From positions 1-17,638 of the forward strand of contig JAUNCU010000038.1 in NCBI GenBank assembly GCA_030526455.1: a stretch of 17,638 nt of DNA. Reading direction: 5' to 3'. Of this stretch, positions 7,112 through 14,176 are shown piece after piece. Below the pieces are notes generated by a model. It had not been told where the DNA came from. It saw only the letters and a program-made list of their open reading frames with translations, and made no database searches. Both the position numbers and the translations under genes were made by a program. Positions within the stretch are counted from its first letter, which is position 1. Each line of letters opens with the position of its first letter. This stretch comes from Bacteroidales bacterium (GTDB taxonomy: Bacteria; Bacteroidota; Bacteroidia; Bacteroidales; Muribaculaceae).

Positions 7112-7660
7112 ATGACACTTTTATCAGAACGACTACTCCTTCGCCTATGGGTCGACAGCGACGCCGAGGCACTCTATCAACACGCCAGCGACCCCGATGT
7201 GGGGCCGCGCGCCGGATGGCCTCCACACCAGTCGGTGGACGAGAGCCGGGAGGTGATTCGCAGCGTGTTTCACAATGCCACCACCTGGGCCATCGTGGAG
7301 CGCGAGAGCGGCGAGGTGATAGGCGCCATGGGCTACGGCCCGTCGTGCGACTGCCATCTGCCATCGCTGCCGGGCGAACCCACCGTGGGCTACTGGGTGG
7401 CAAAGCCCTTCTGGAACCGGGGCTACTGCACCGAGGCGCTGAATCTTATGCTCGAGCACATGCGCCAGTGCACCAGCATCGCATCGGTGGTGAGCGGGCA
7501 TTTTGTCGACAATCCCGCCTCGGGCCGCGTGATGGAGAAATGCGGCTTCCGCGCCACGGGCGAAGAGTGCTTCGATGAAAGTCTGTACGGCGGAAAAGGA
7601 CGCCCCATACGCGTGCTCCGCCTCATATTGAACAACCACAACAATGCAAATCATAAATAA
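7112..7660 (+). CDS. GNAT-family N-acetyltransferase, RimJ/RimL-like (Acetyltransf_3)
   Basis: A 182-residue protein with the classic opening of this group (SERLLLRLWVDSDAEALYQ), a middle strand pair (TTWAIVERESGEVIGAMGYG), the motif A region VGYWVAKPFWNRGYCTEAL (residues 92-110) and the NPASGRVMEKCGF motif (134-146) that pairs with acetyl-CoA in RimJ/RimL-like enzymes. The substrate could be a protein N-terminus or a small molecule and cannot be told from sequence. Its end overlaps the start of the membrane protein gene at 7644 by 17 nt, so the two are translationally linked and in one operon with the S41-like gene. Confidence 0.88.
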   Translation: MTLLSERLLLRLWVDSDAEALYQHASDPDVGPRAGWPPHQSVDESREVIRSVFHNATTWAIVERESGEVIGAMGYGPSCDCHLPSLPGEPTVGYWVAKPFWNRGYCTEALNLMLEHMRQCTSIASVVSGHFVDNPASGRVMEKCGFRATGEECFDESLYGGKGRPIRVLRLILNNHNNANHK

Positions 7661-8084
7661 CGAAAAACGCCTGCGCGCGGGAGCCTATTTCCACTTCCTG
7701 CTGGCAGCGGGCCACTTGGCTTGCCTGCCCGTGCTGGAGCAAGCATTCGACGCCTACGGCATACGCGAAGCGATGACCCGCATGGCATTTGGCCACATGT
7801 GGGTGCTCTACGCCCTCACCGTGGCGCTCGCCATCGCCTTCGCCCTGGTGGGCATCTACGCCTATTCGGCCATGGGCCACATCAGGCGACTGCCCTTCAC
7901 GAGGCTGGTGTGCATCGCCGTGGTGGCTATCTACACGCTCCGCACTGTGCTGGGGCTGGCCTCTTGCGCAACGCATTTCGCATGGCTGCAATTCATCTCA
8001 TCGGTGATACCAGCCCTGCTCGCCTATTGCTACTGGCCAGGCACCAAAAAAGAAGAAGACCAAGTACAATTTGAAATATTATGA
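7644..8084 (+). CDS. Four-helix integral membrane protein, unknown function
   Basis: A 146-residue protein with four predicted transmembrane segments near residues 12-30, 52-76, 84-108 and 113-131. A short polar N-terminus (MQIINNEKRLRAG) and a charged C-terminal tail (TKKEEDQ) flank them. I do not recognise a named family. Small four-helix proteins of this shape are common and often uncharacterised. The start lies inside the GNAT gene (17-nt overlap), and its stop shares ATGA with the start of the S41-like gene at 8081, so expression of all three is coupled. Confidence 0.75.
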   Translation: MQIINNEKRLRAGAYFHFLLAAGHLACLPVLEQAFDAYGIREAMTRMAFGHMWVLYALTVALAIAFALVGIYAYSAMGHIRRLPFTRLVCIAVVAIYTLRTVLGLASCATHFAWLQFISSVIPALLAYCYWPGTKKEEDQVQFEIL

Positions 8085-9220
8085 AACATATCATCACTTG
8101 CGTAATCGCAATCCTGGGCTTCGCCATGGCGCACGCCCAAATGCTGAATCAGGCAAAGGTGCTCAACGACAGCACCTTCCGCACCGACGCCACCTATCAG
8201 CAAGGCAACAAATATGTGAAGGACGCACTCCTGTTTATGGAAATGCTCGCCGACACGCATCCTTTCTACGTGAAGAAGAGCCGACAGGCACAACTGTGGG
8301 AGAAAAAGGATGCGCTGCTGAAGAAATGCGCCGATTGCACCAGCGACTCGGTGTTTGTGACCTATCTCTACGACGTGCTCGGACCGCTTCACGATAAGCA
8401 CACCGACCTCATCGACACCACCACACTCGCCCTGAAGCAAGCACAAAAGCAACAGAAACAGGCCGAGGCTGCCACCACAGCCACCGGCGTGATGGCCAAA
8501 GGTAAAGAACTCTTCGCCTACCGCATCTTCGAAGAGCCCAGCATCTGCTACCTGCAATTCAACCAATGCGCCGACGCCCGCACCATGCGCAACCCGAATC
8601 TGCCACGATTCGACGAGATGCTCAATCGCATGTTTCACGACATGGACTCGCTGAAAGTGGCCACACTCGTGGTGGATGCGCAATACAACAACGGCGGCAG
8701 CAGCATGCTGTGCGACGAACTGCTCGTGCGCCTCTATCCGCTCGACCAGTTGAAGACGCTCTCCACCTCCATCCGCTTCTCAAAGTTGATGGCTGAATAC
8801 AACCCACGCATCGGCGTGGCAAAAACCTCGTGGGAAAACGACGGGCACGCCGAAGACCTCTACGCCATCCCATCGCAAAAGCCCAGCATCCCCAACCCAC
8901 CCATATTCGGCGGCAAGGTGGTGTTTGTGCAAAGTGCCACCACCTACAGCAGCGCCGGCATACTCATGACCCTGGCGCGCGACAATAAAGTGGGCGAGAT
9001 CATAGGCGAAACCTCCACGTTCGCGCCATCGCACTACGGCGAGATTCTCCCCTACCGCCTGCCTCACACTGGCGTAGTGGGCACCATCAGTTGCAAATAC
9101 TTCAGTCGCCCCGACGTGGCCCACATCGACGACGCCACCCTCGAGCCCGACGTGAAACTCGACCTCAGCGACAAAGAAGCCACCTGGCAATACATCCTCA
9201 CCCATTACGGGAAGAAATAA
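8081..9220 (+). CDS. Secreted S41-like (C-terminal-processing/tricorn-type) peptidase
   Basis: A 379-residue exported protein with a signal peptide (residues 1-19, ending AHAQ). Sequence features fit peptidase family S41: LHDKHTDL (H107, candidate catalytic histidine of the DxHT motif), VVDAQYNNGGS (198-207, equivalent to the DxRxNxGG motif) and VVFVQSATTYSSAG (280-293, nucleophile S290 by alignment with TFSAAE), followed by EIIGETS (306-312). There is no PDZ domain. The CtpA-type lysine after GETxxGxG is missing, so a Ser/His/Glu tricorn-type site is more likely, or loss of activity cannot be excluded. The protein probably acts in the periplasm or outside. The ATG overlaps the upstream stop by 4 nt. 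Repeat copy B begins 11 bp after the stop codon. Confidence 0.8.
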   Translation: MKHIITCVIAILGFAMAHAQMLNQAKVLNDSTFRTDATYQQGNKYVKDALLFMEMLADTHPFYVKKSRQAQLWEKKDALLKKCADCTSDSVFVTYLYDVLGPLHDKHTDLIDTTTLALKQAQKQQKQAEAATTATGVMAKGKELFAYRIFEEPSICYLQFNQCADARTMRNPNLPRFDEMLNRMFHDMDSLKVATLVVDAQYNNGGSSMLCDELLVRLYPLDQLKTLSTSIRFSKLMAEYNPRIGVAKTSWENDGHAEDLYAIPSQKPSIPNPPIFGGKVVFVQSATTYSSAGILMTLARDNKVGEIIGETSTFAPSHYGEILPYRLPHTGVVGTISCKYFSRPDVAHIDDATLEPDVKLDLSDKEATWQYILTHYGKK

Positions 9221-9230
9221 AGATAACCCC

Positions 9231-9498
9231 CAGCCTGTCCGAAAACTCAAAAATTCGGCAAGACTATAGCGAAAACTCGAGGCGTTTACCCTCCACTATA
9301 GAATACGCGAGGTAACCACCCTCCACTATAGAAAATGCAAGGCAACCATCCTCCGCCGTCGGAGACGGCTTATTATGGTTAACTCCATGCAAGTGAGTGA
9401 ATTGCGCAGCAATTCGCGAGCGCGGCTTGGAGATTGAGAACCACAAAGCAAAGAGCCTCGGAGAGGGTCGGTTATGGTAGCAGCCCTAGTTTTCGGAC
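9231..9498. mobile_element. MITE-like non-autonomous element, copy B (268 bp)
   Basis: The element has terminal inverted repeats AGCCTGTCCGAAAACT (9232-9247) and AGTTTTCGGACAGTCT (9488-9503), 15 of 16 matching as inverted repeats. The interior from about 9347 onward is nearly identical to copy A. It differs by carrying three instead of one of a ~30-bp subunit. No clear 9-bp target duplication is visible; the flanks are C-rich (CCCC) on both sides. Boundaries are drawn by analogy with copy A, and the inverted repeats could extend the right end to 9503. It has no credible gene and no transposase. Confidence 0.65.
9263..9354. repeat. Tandem ~30-bp subunits inside MITE copy B
   Basis: Three units begin with ACTATAG at 9263, 9295 and 9325 and end in CCTCC (periods 32 and 30 bp). 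The corresponding part of copy A has a single unit (ATTATAG at 5345). The extra two units account for nearly all of the length difference between the copies. Confidence 0.6.
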
Positions 9499-9515
9499 AG
9501 TCTCCCCCCTACTGC

Positions 9516-9627
9516 GGCGGTTCTTTTTGTGTGAAGCCCTGCTTTGATTGCTTGTTATTTAATAAATATATATAATACACTATAAATCTGATACTAAAAC
9601 CGCAGGCGTCATACAAAAGGAACCGCC
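9516..9627. repeat. Diverged twin-arm inverted repeat with GGTTC/GAACC cores
   Basis: GGCGGTTCTTTTTGTGTGA (from 9516) and its inverted partner ending GGAACCGCC (to 9627) pair over about 27 nt with three mismatches and one indel, around a 59-bp AT-rich centre. The core GGAACCGCCC resembles AGAACCGTCCC of the elements at 11233 and 13955, and the arm orientation and spacing are the same. It therefore looks like an older member of that family. Together with copy B and the hairpin at 9665 it fills the gene-free stretch 9221-9780. Confidence 0.5.
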
Positions 9628-9636
9628 CATTTTTAT

Positions 9637-9644
9637 TATATTTG
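9637..9644 (+). promoter_or_regulatory. -7 promoter element upstream of the HEAT-like gene
   Basis: TATATTTG is a perfect TAnnTTTG match, 136 bp before the ATG at 9781; no -33 TTTG is visible at the expected distance. A transcript from here would carry the hairpin 9665-9697 in its leader. A second weak candidate is TAATTTG near 9738. Confidence 0.4.
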
Positions 9645-9664
9645 CATTGTAAATTAACATATTT

Positions 9665-9697
9665 TTTATAACAAAAGAACCGTCCCTTTGTTATAAA
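9665..9697. repeat. Loop-conserved hairpin (AGAACCGTCCC), single arm
   Basis: TTTATAACAAA (9665-9675) and TTTGTTATAAA (9687-9697) form a perfect 11-bp stem around the loop AGAACCGTCCC. The loop is identical to that of the hairpins near 11240 and 13970, but the stem sequence is unrelated to theirs and still perfectly paired. It sits in the probable leader of the gene at 9781. Confidence 0.75.
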
Positions 9698-9780
9698 GTT
9701 AATGATAATTTATAGGTGTTTTAATGTATTTATTTGTAATTTGAAATAGAAAACAAAGTTTTCATTCTTATCAATTAGAA

Positions 9781-10302
9781 ATGCGAGAAAAGTTGAAGAA
9801 TCGGAGATATGGCAATGCTGAGGCTTTGGTGGCCTATGAGCGGGTGAGGCGTGGTGGCGACTTTGCTGGCTTTGCGGCTTTGCTTCATGATGCCGACCGC
9901 CATGTGGCTCGCAATGCCGCTTGGGTGCTGACGAAGGCGAGCGACGAGGAGTTGCTGCGCCTGCACCCCATGCTGCACGAGTTGATGGACCTGGCGCTGA
10001 ACACCAGCAACACATCGCTCTGCCGGCTCACACTCAACATCATCCACCGCCTGCCGCTGGCGAAGGAGGATGTGCGCACCGATTTCCTCGACTTCTGCCT
10101 CGAGCAGATGGCTCACCTCTCTACCCCACCTGGCACACAGGCGCTGTGCATGAAGATTGCCCACAGGCTGTGCGGCTTCTATCCCGAACTCGCCGAGGAA
10201 TTTCGGCGCACCGTCGAGGGCATGGATCTTTCGTTCTATAAGCCTGCCGTGAAATGCACTGTGAGGCATATTCTGAGCGGAAAGAAAGTGCGCAAGCGTT
10301 AA
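9781..10302 (+). CDS. HEAT-repeat-like helical protein, function unknown
   Basis: A 173-residue cytoplasmic protein without signal peptide or membrane segment. It is composed of paired helices of the HEAT/ARM type: FAGFAALLHDADRHVARNAAWVLTKA, then ELLRLHPMLHELMDLAL, then SLCRLTLNIIHRLPL, then further helices to residue 160. The RHVARNAAWVL segment is typical of a HEAT unit. The basic C-terminus (SGKKVRKR) may contact nucleic acid or acidic protein (inference). It stands alone between a repeat cluster and the MerR gene and probably has its own promoter. HEAT-like proteins of this size in Bacteroidetes are usually annotated hypothetical. Confidence 0.7.
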   Translation: MREKLKNRRYGNAEALVAYERVRRGGDFAGFAALLHDADRHVARNAAWVLTKASDEELLRLHPMLHELMDLALNTSNTSLCRLTLNIIHRLPLAKEDVRTDFLDFCLEQMAHLSTPPGTQALCMKIAHRLCGFYPELAEEFRRTVEGMDLSFYKPAVKCTVRHILSGKKVRKR

Positions 10303-10328
10303 AATAGTGTTAAATTGCAAGGCGGCGC

Positions 10329-10361
10329 TTGACTCGTCCCTTAGGGCATGGATTAACTTTG
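10329..10361 (+). promoter_or_regulatory. Candidate MerR-type promoter/operator with 19-bp spacing
   Basis: TTGACT (10329-10334) and TAACTTTG (10354-10361) are separated by 19 bp, the over-long spacing typical of MerR-controlled promoters, with a short dyad CCCTTAGGG (10338-10346) between them. TAACTTTG also fits the Bacteroidetes -7 element. Just downstream lies the perfect 14-bp palindrome CGTTATCGATAACG (10366-10379), in the leader of the MerR gene. Autoregulation is the likely meaning (inference). Confidence 0.5.
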
Positions 10362-10389
10362 CTACCGTTATCGATAACGCAACGAGAAA

Positions 10390-11214
10390 ATGAAACAAAA
10401 ACTGAAAATCGGAGAGTTCTCAAAATTGATGCAAGTGACGGTGAAGACCCTTCGCCACTACGAACAGCGCGGCCTGCTCGTGCCCGACGAGGTGGACGAC
10501 GCCAGCGGCTATCGCTTCTACAGCCTCAGCCAGATGCAGCGCCTGGGAAGCATTCGCACGCTGAAAGACCTGGGTTTCTCGCTCGAGGAGATCAAGGATA
10601 TCTTTGAGGAGCAAAACCATATGCCCGACATCGACCAACTCACTGGAAAAATACAGCAGTGCGAGGCCGACATCAGGATGCTGCAGCGACGCCGCGAGAG
10701 ACTTGTGAATGTGCTGAACTCTCAAAAACACCTAAAGGAAATGGACAAATTCACTATCGAAACCCTGCCCGCCATTATCGTGGCATCGCACCGCGAAACC
10801 ATTGAAAACTATGAAGCCCTGGGCATGATGTGCGTCAACGTCATTGGCCCCGAAATGCAACGCCTGGGCTGCAAATGCCCTCCGCCTGGCTACTGTTTCA
10901 CCATCGACCACAATGAGGAATACTCCCCTACTGGCGTGGATATTGAATACTGCGAGCAGGTGGAGGAAATGGGCGAAGACTCCGCCATCATCCAGTTTAA
11001 GCAGTTTGACGAAGTGCCCACAGCCATCTGCATGAAGCACTACGGCCCCTACGACCGCTTCTACCAGTCCTACACCCTGCTCTACAAATACATCGAAGAG
11101 CAAGGCTACGCAATCAGCGGCCACGCGCGCTACGTGTACGTGGACGGCATCTGGAACCAGGACGACCCCGAAAAGTGGCTCTCCATCATCCAAGTGCCCG
11201 TGAGAAAAGCATAA
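10390..11214 (+). CDS. MerR-family transcriptional regulator with GyrI-like effector domain
   Basis: A 274-residue protein. Residues 5-75 are a MerR winged-helix domain (KIGEFSKLMQVTVKTLRHYE, then GLLVPDEVD, SGYRFYS, QMQRLGSIRTLKDLGFSLEEI). Residues 80-118 form the dimerisation helix. Residues 120-274 resemble the GyrI-like/BmrR effector-binding fold, ending with DPEKWLSIIQVPVR. In characterised relatives such as BmrR this domain binds hydrophobic drugs or other small molecules and the protein twists a 19-bp-spaced promoter; the ligand here is unknown. The upstream region holds such a promoter (10329-10361) and a 14-bp palindrome. No efflux gene is adjacent, so targets beyond its own gene are not evident. 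A loop-conserved hairpin follows 18 bp after the stop and may terminate transcription. Confidence 0.9.
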   Translation: MKQKLKIGEFSKLMQVTVKTLRHYEQRGLLVPDEVDDASGYRFYSLSQMQRLGSIRTLKDLGFSLEEIKDIFEEQNHMPDIDQLTGKIQQCEADIRMLQRRRERLVNVLNSQKHLKEMDKFTIETLPAIIVASHRETIENYEALGMMCVNVIGPEMQRLGCKCPPPGYCFTIDHNEEYSPTGVDIEYCEQVEEMGEDSAIIQFKQFDEVPTAICMKHYGPYDRFYQSYTLLYKYIEEQGYAISGHARYVYVDGIWNQDDPEKWLSIIQVPVRKA

Positions 11215-11232
11215 GCGCAATGAGGATACACT

Positions 11233-11362
11233 AACAGAAAATTCGTGAAAGGGGACGGTTCTCTTTCACGAATTTTCTGTTTTATACAGAGCGTAGTTGA
11301 TTGATACCAAATATATTGTAAAAATCTTTTTCGTGAAACAGAACCGTCCCCTTTCACGAAAA
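11233..11362. repeat. Twin-hairpin repeat element, copy 1
   Basis: The left hairpin is a perfect 19-bp stem (11233-11251 with 11263-11281) around the loop GGGACGGTTCT. The right hairpin has an 11-bp stem (11328-11338 with 11352-11362) around CAGAACCGTCCCC. The loops are reverse complements of each other, and the stems share TTCGTGAAA/TTTCACGAA. The spacer is 46 bp and AT-rich. The left hairpin lies 18 bp after the MerR gene stop and ends in a T-rich arm, so it can serve as its terminator. A second copy lies at 13955-14091. Confidence 0.8.
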
Positions 11363-11448
11363 TCATGTGGATTTAGAGGCACTGTTTCGCTTGGCTACTG
11401 CTAAGGCAAAAAAAGTGATAAAATGTTGTGGTTTTGAATTATTTGCGC

Positions 11449-11456
11449 TACATTTG
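11449..11456 (+). promoter_or_regulatory. -7 promoter element of the C10 protease gene
   Basis: TACATTTG matches TAnnTTTG and lies 72 bp before the ATG at 11529. A TTTG at 11433-11436 is too close (12 bp) to be a standard -33; a TTGTG near 11426 is better placed. Confidence 0.5.
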
Positions 11457-11528
11457 CGATATTATTTATCAAATATCAAACTTTTACGCAATATTTTTTG
11501 CTGAAACCTTCACAAAACTCTTTGTATT

Positions 11529-13922
11529 ATGAGAAAAGTGTTACTCCTCTTGAGTGTGATGGCGGGCCTCGTGAGCATTGAGGCTGCTACCATAACGCCC
11601 ACGCAAGCGCTTGAACATGCGAAGCAATTCATGAAACAGGCTGGCGACCGCGGCAAGCGTGCGCCGATGCAAGGCGCGAGTATGCAACTGGCATATACCG
11701 CAGTGGATGCCGCCGGCGATGCCGCCTACTTTGTGTTCAACCAAGGCAGCGATGCCGGCTACGTGATTGTGGCGGGCGACGATGCCGTCACTCCCGTGAT
11801 TGGCTATGCCGAAGCGGGATCGTTCAAGAACGACGAAATCCCCGACAATATGCAATGGTGGCTGGGCGAGATGCAGCGCGAGATTGAATACGTGAAGCAG
11901 CATCCCGAGCAGGCACGCAAGGCTTCGCTGCTGTCGAGGGAAGTGATGCCACTGCTCACCTGCTACTGGAATCAGAGCGAACCCTACAACGACCAGTGCC
12001 CAAGGCTCAATTCGTCGACGCGCTGCGTTACGGGCTGTGTGGCTACGGCTATGGCGCAGATTATGTATTACCACAAATGGCCACAACGCGGCAGCGGGTC
12101 GCACTCCTACACCTCGAGAACCAACGGTTTCCAGTTGAGCGCCAACTTCAGCCAATCGACCTACGACTGGGCTAACATGTTGGACGTGTATGGCTCCAAC
12201 AGCAGCAGTGCCTCGAGAACGGCTGTGGCAAAGTTGATGAGCGACGTGGGCATATCGGTGGATATGGACTACGACTCCTCGAGCGGCGCCTACAGCACCG
12301 ACGTGGCTAACGCTTTGACCACCTATTTCGGCTACGACAAGAGAGCCACCTACCACTCACGCGACACCTACGGTGTGGCAGCGTGGGAGAAACTCATTCG
12401 CGACGAACTCGATGCGTCGCGCCCCGTTTACTACTCGGGACTTGCCAGCGCTGGCGGCCACGCCTTCGTGTGCGACGGCTACGACAAGGAAGGCTATTTC
12501 CACTTCAACTGGGGCTGGGGCGGCAAGAGCAACGGCTACTTCCTGCTCACCATGCTCAACCCTCAAGACCAGGGCATAGGCTCCTTTGAGGGCGGCTACA
12601 ACAGTTCGCAAGCCATCATCACCCACATCATGCCCGACCAAGGCGGCACAGGACCAGTGCCGACTGAGGCGATGAACACATGCGTGCTCAGTGTCGACGC
12701 CACAAAGGTGCGCCTGGGATCCGACATCAACGTGAGCGTGAACAAAATCGTGATGAGCGGCACCAAAGACTGGACAACACTCTACTGGGGCTTGTGGCTC
12801 ACCTTTGAAGGCATAGAAGACCCCAACTCCGTGACGGGCGACTGGGCTATAAATGCCTCATCCATCATTCCAGGAAACAGTTACCGCTTAGCAAGTCCAA
12901 TCGCGGTCAGCATTCCTTCTAATCTGCAAAAAGGCAAATACTACATACGCTTATCGTGGCTTAAGGACGACGACTTCAACAAATCGGGATATTTCACCGG
13001 CACATCGGTGAGCGATTATGCCATTTGCCTTGAGGTGAAAGACGATGGCTACGCTTATGTGGTGGATATCACCCCAGGCAACGACCTCACCGCCACCGAA
13101 TTCGAAACCAGCAGCAACCCTGTGTATGCCGGCAACGAATTCAACGTGAAATGCATAGTGACCAACAATGGCGATGCCGACTACTACGACTACCTCTACA
13201 TGGCGCTGATGAGCGGCACCACCGTGAAGCAGAAGAGCGCGGGTATCGCAGCAGGCATCGCTCCAGGCGGCAGCATCAAGTTGAACCTCGACTTCACGCC
13301 CTCGGTGAGCGCAGGCAATTACACCCTTGCCGTGCTCAATTCGCAAAACAAGGTGATAGGCTCCACCGCCATCACCGTGGCCAGTACGGGCGGCGACTAC
13401 AACCTCTCCATCGCCCAGCAAATGACCGCAATGGCCGACGAAATGCCCGCCAACGACGTGCGCGCAACAGCGAAAATCAAGAATTCGGGCGGCATTTTCT
13501 CTGGAAAAGTGAAGGCCTACATCCTGTACACAGAATCAGGCTCATACTACATTGCCAACACGATGTATTCCGACGTGGTGACCATAGGCCGTGGCGAAAC
13601 CATGCAGGTGGATTTCAAGGGAGAATTTGCGGGCGAAGTGGGTTCGGAGTACTACCTCTGTCTGCAAGACCCAACCACCACCAGCGCAAAGATATGGGGT
13701 AACATTGCACCCTTCACCGTGTGCGCACCCAAGCCCGCTTTGCAACTGGGCGACGTGGACGGCAACGGTGAAATCGACGTGGCCGACGTCACCAGCCTCA
13801 TCTCCCATATCCTGGGCAATACGCCAGAAGGATTCGTGATAGAAGCAGCCGACGTGAATCAAGACACCGATGTCGACGTGGCCGACGCAACCTGCCTCAT
13901 CACCATGATTCTGAGCAAATAA
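11529..13922 (+). CDS. Secreted C10-family (streptopain-like) cysteine protease with C-terminal dockerin-like repeats
   Basis: A 797-residue exported protein. Residues 1-19 are a signal peptide. Residues 20-140 resemble the Spi/inhibitor propeptide of C10 peptidases (AYFVFNQGSDAGYVIVAGDD, VIGYAEAGSF). Residues 141-370 are the papain-like C10 domain, with the catalytic cysteine in TGCVATAMAQIMYYHKWP (C170), the catalytic histidine in GGHAFVCDGY (H311) and the conserved HFNWGWGG loop (325-332). Residues about 385-725 look like two or more Ig-like beta domains (for example LTATEFETSSNPVYAGNEF). Residues 741-797 hold two dockerin-like repeats (DVDGNGEIDVADVTSLI and a second, more degenerate DVNQDTDVDVADATCLI). 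C10 enzymes cleave host or dietary proteins in known species; the substrate here is unknown. The gene is alone, flanked on both sides by copies of the twin-hairpin repeat. Confidence 0.9.
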   Translation: MRKVLLLLSVMAGLVSIEAATITPTQALEHAKQFMKQAGDRGKRAPMQGASMQLAYTAVDAAGDAAYFVFNQGSDAGYVIVAGDDAVTPVIGYAEAGSFKNDEIPDNMQWWLGEMQREIEYVKQHPEQARKASLLSREVMPLLTCYWNQSEPYNDQCPRLNSSTRCVTGCVATAMAQIMYYHKWPQRGSGSHSYTSRTNGFQLSANFSQSTYDWANMLDVYGSNSSSASRTAVAKLMSDVGISVDMDYDSSSGAYSTDVANALTTYFGYDKRATYHSRDTYGVAAWEKLIRDELDASRPVYYSGLASAGGHAFVCDGYDKEGYFHFNWGWGGKSNGYFLLTMLNPQDQGIGSFEGGYNSSQAIITHIMPDQGGTGPVPTEAMNTCVLSVDATKVRLGSDINVSVNKIVMSGTKDWTTLYWGLWLTFEGIEDPNSVTGDWAINASSIIPGNSYRLASPIAVSIPSNLQKGKYYIRLSWLKDDDFNKSGYFTGTSVSDYAICLEVKDDGYAYVVDITPGNDLTATEFETSSNPVYAGNEFNVKCIVTNNGDADYYDYLYMALMSGTTVKQKSAGIAAGIAPGGSIKLNLDFTPSVSAGNYTLAVLNSQNKVIGSTAITVASTGGDYNLSIAQQMTAMADEMPANDVRATAKIKNSGGIFSGKVKAYILYTESGSYYIANTMYSDVVTIGRGETMQVDFKGEFAGEVGSEYYLCLQDPTTTSAKIWGNIAPFTVCAPKPALQLGDVDGNGEIDVADVTSLISHILGNTPEGFVIEAADVNQDTDVDVADATCLITMILSK

Positions 13923-13954
13923 GCCTCACCGCCAAAGAGGCAAGCACATAAAGC

Positions 13955-14091
13955 AAAAATTCGTGAAAGGGGACGGTTCTCTTTCACGAATTTTTATTTC
14001 ACAGATTGCAGTAATACATTGTATTTCAATACGATTATAAAAATTCAATTGTAAATTTTTCGTGAAAGAGAACCGTCCCCTTTCACGAAAA
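13955..14091. repeat. Twin-hairpin repeat element, copy 2
   Basis: The left hairpin has a perfect 15-bp stem (13955-13969 with 13981-13995) around GGGACGGTTCT. The right hairpin has a perfect 12-bp stem (14057-14068 with 14080-14091) around AGAACCGTCCC. The spacer is 61 bp and only partly similar to that of copy 1 (ATTGTAAA before the right arm in both), while arms and loops are conserved. The left hairpin, 33 bp after the protease stop and ending in a T-run, probably also works as its terminator. Confidence 0.8.
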
Positions 14092-14162
14092 TGGTAGAGG
14101 TGGGTGGCTGGATTGTGTTGCAATTTTTCTTATCCGTCTAGGTTGCTTGTTTAGTTTTTTTG

Positions 14163-14170
14163 TATCTTTG
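14163..14170 (+). promoter_or_regulatory. -7 promoter element of the YkuD operon
   Basis: TATCTTTG fits TAnnTTTG. TTG at 14143-14145 is a weak upstream element with 17-bp spacing. The ATG at 14177 is only 6 bp beyond, so the transcript would be leaderless or nearly so. Confidence 0.5.
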
Positions 14171-14176
14171 CATATT

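Noticed and set aside
8081..9220. Standard CtpA-type C-terminal processing protease
   Set aside because: There is no PDZ domain and no lysine at the TxGKG position; only a general S41-like call is justified.
11370..11448. Further regulatory structure upstream of the C10 gene
   Set aside because: The stretch is AT-rich, and I found no convincing palindrome or repeat apart from the -7 element at 11449.
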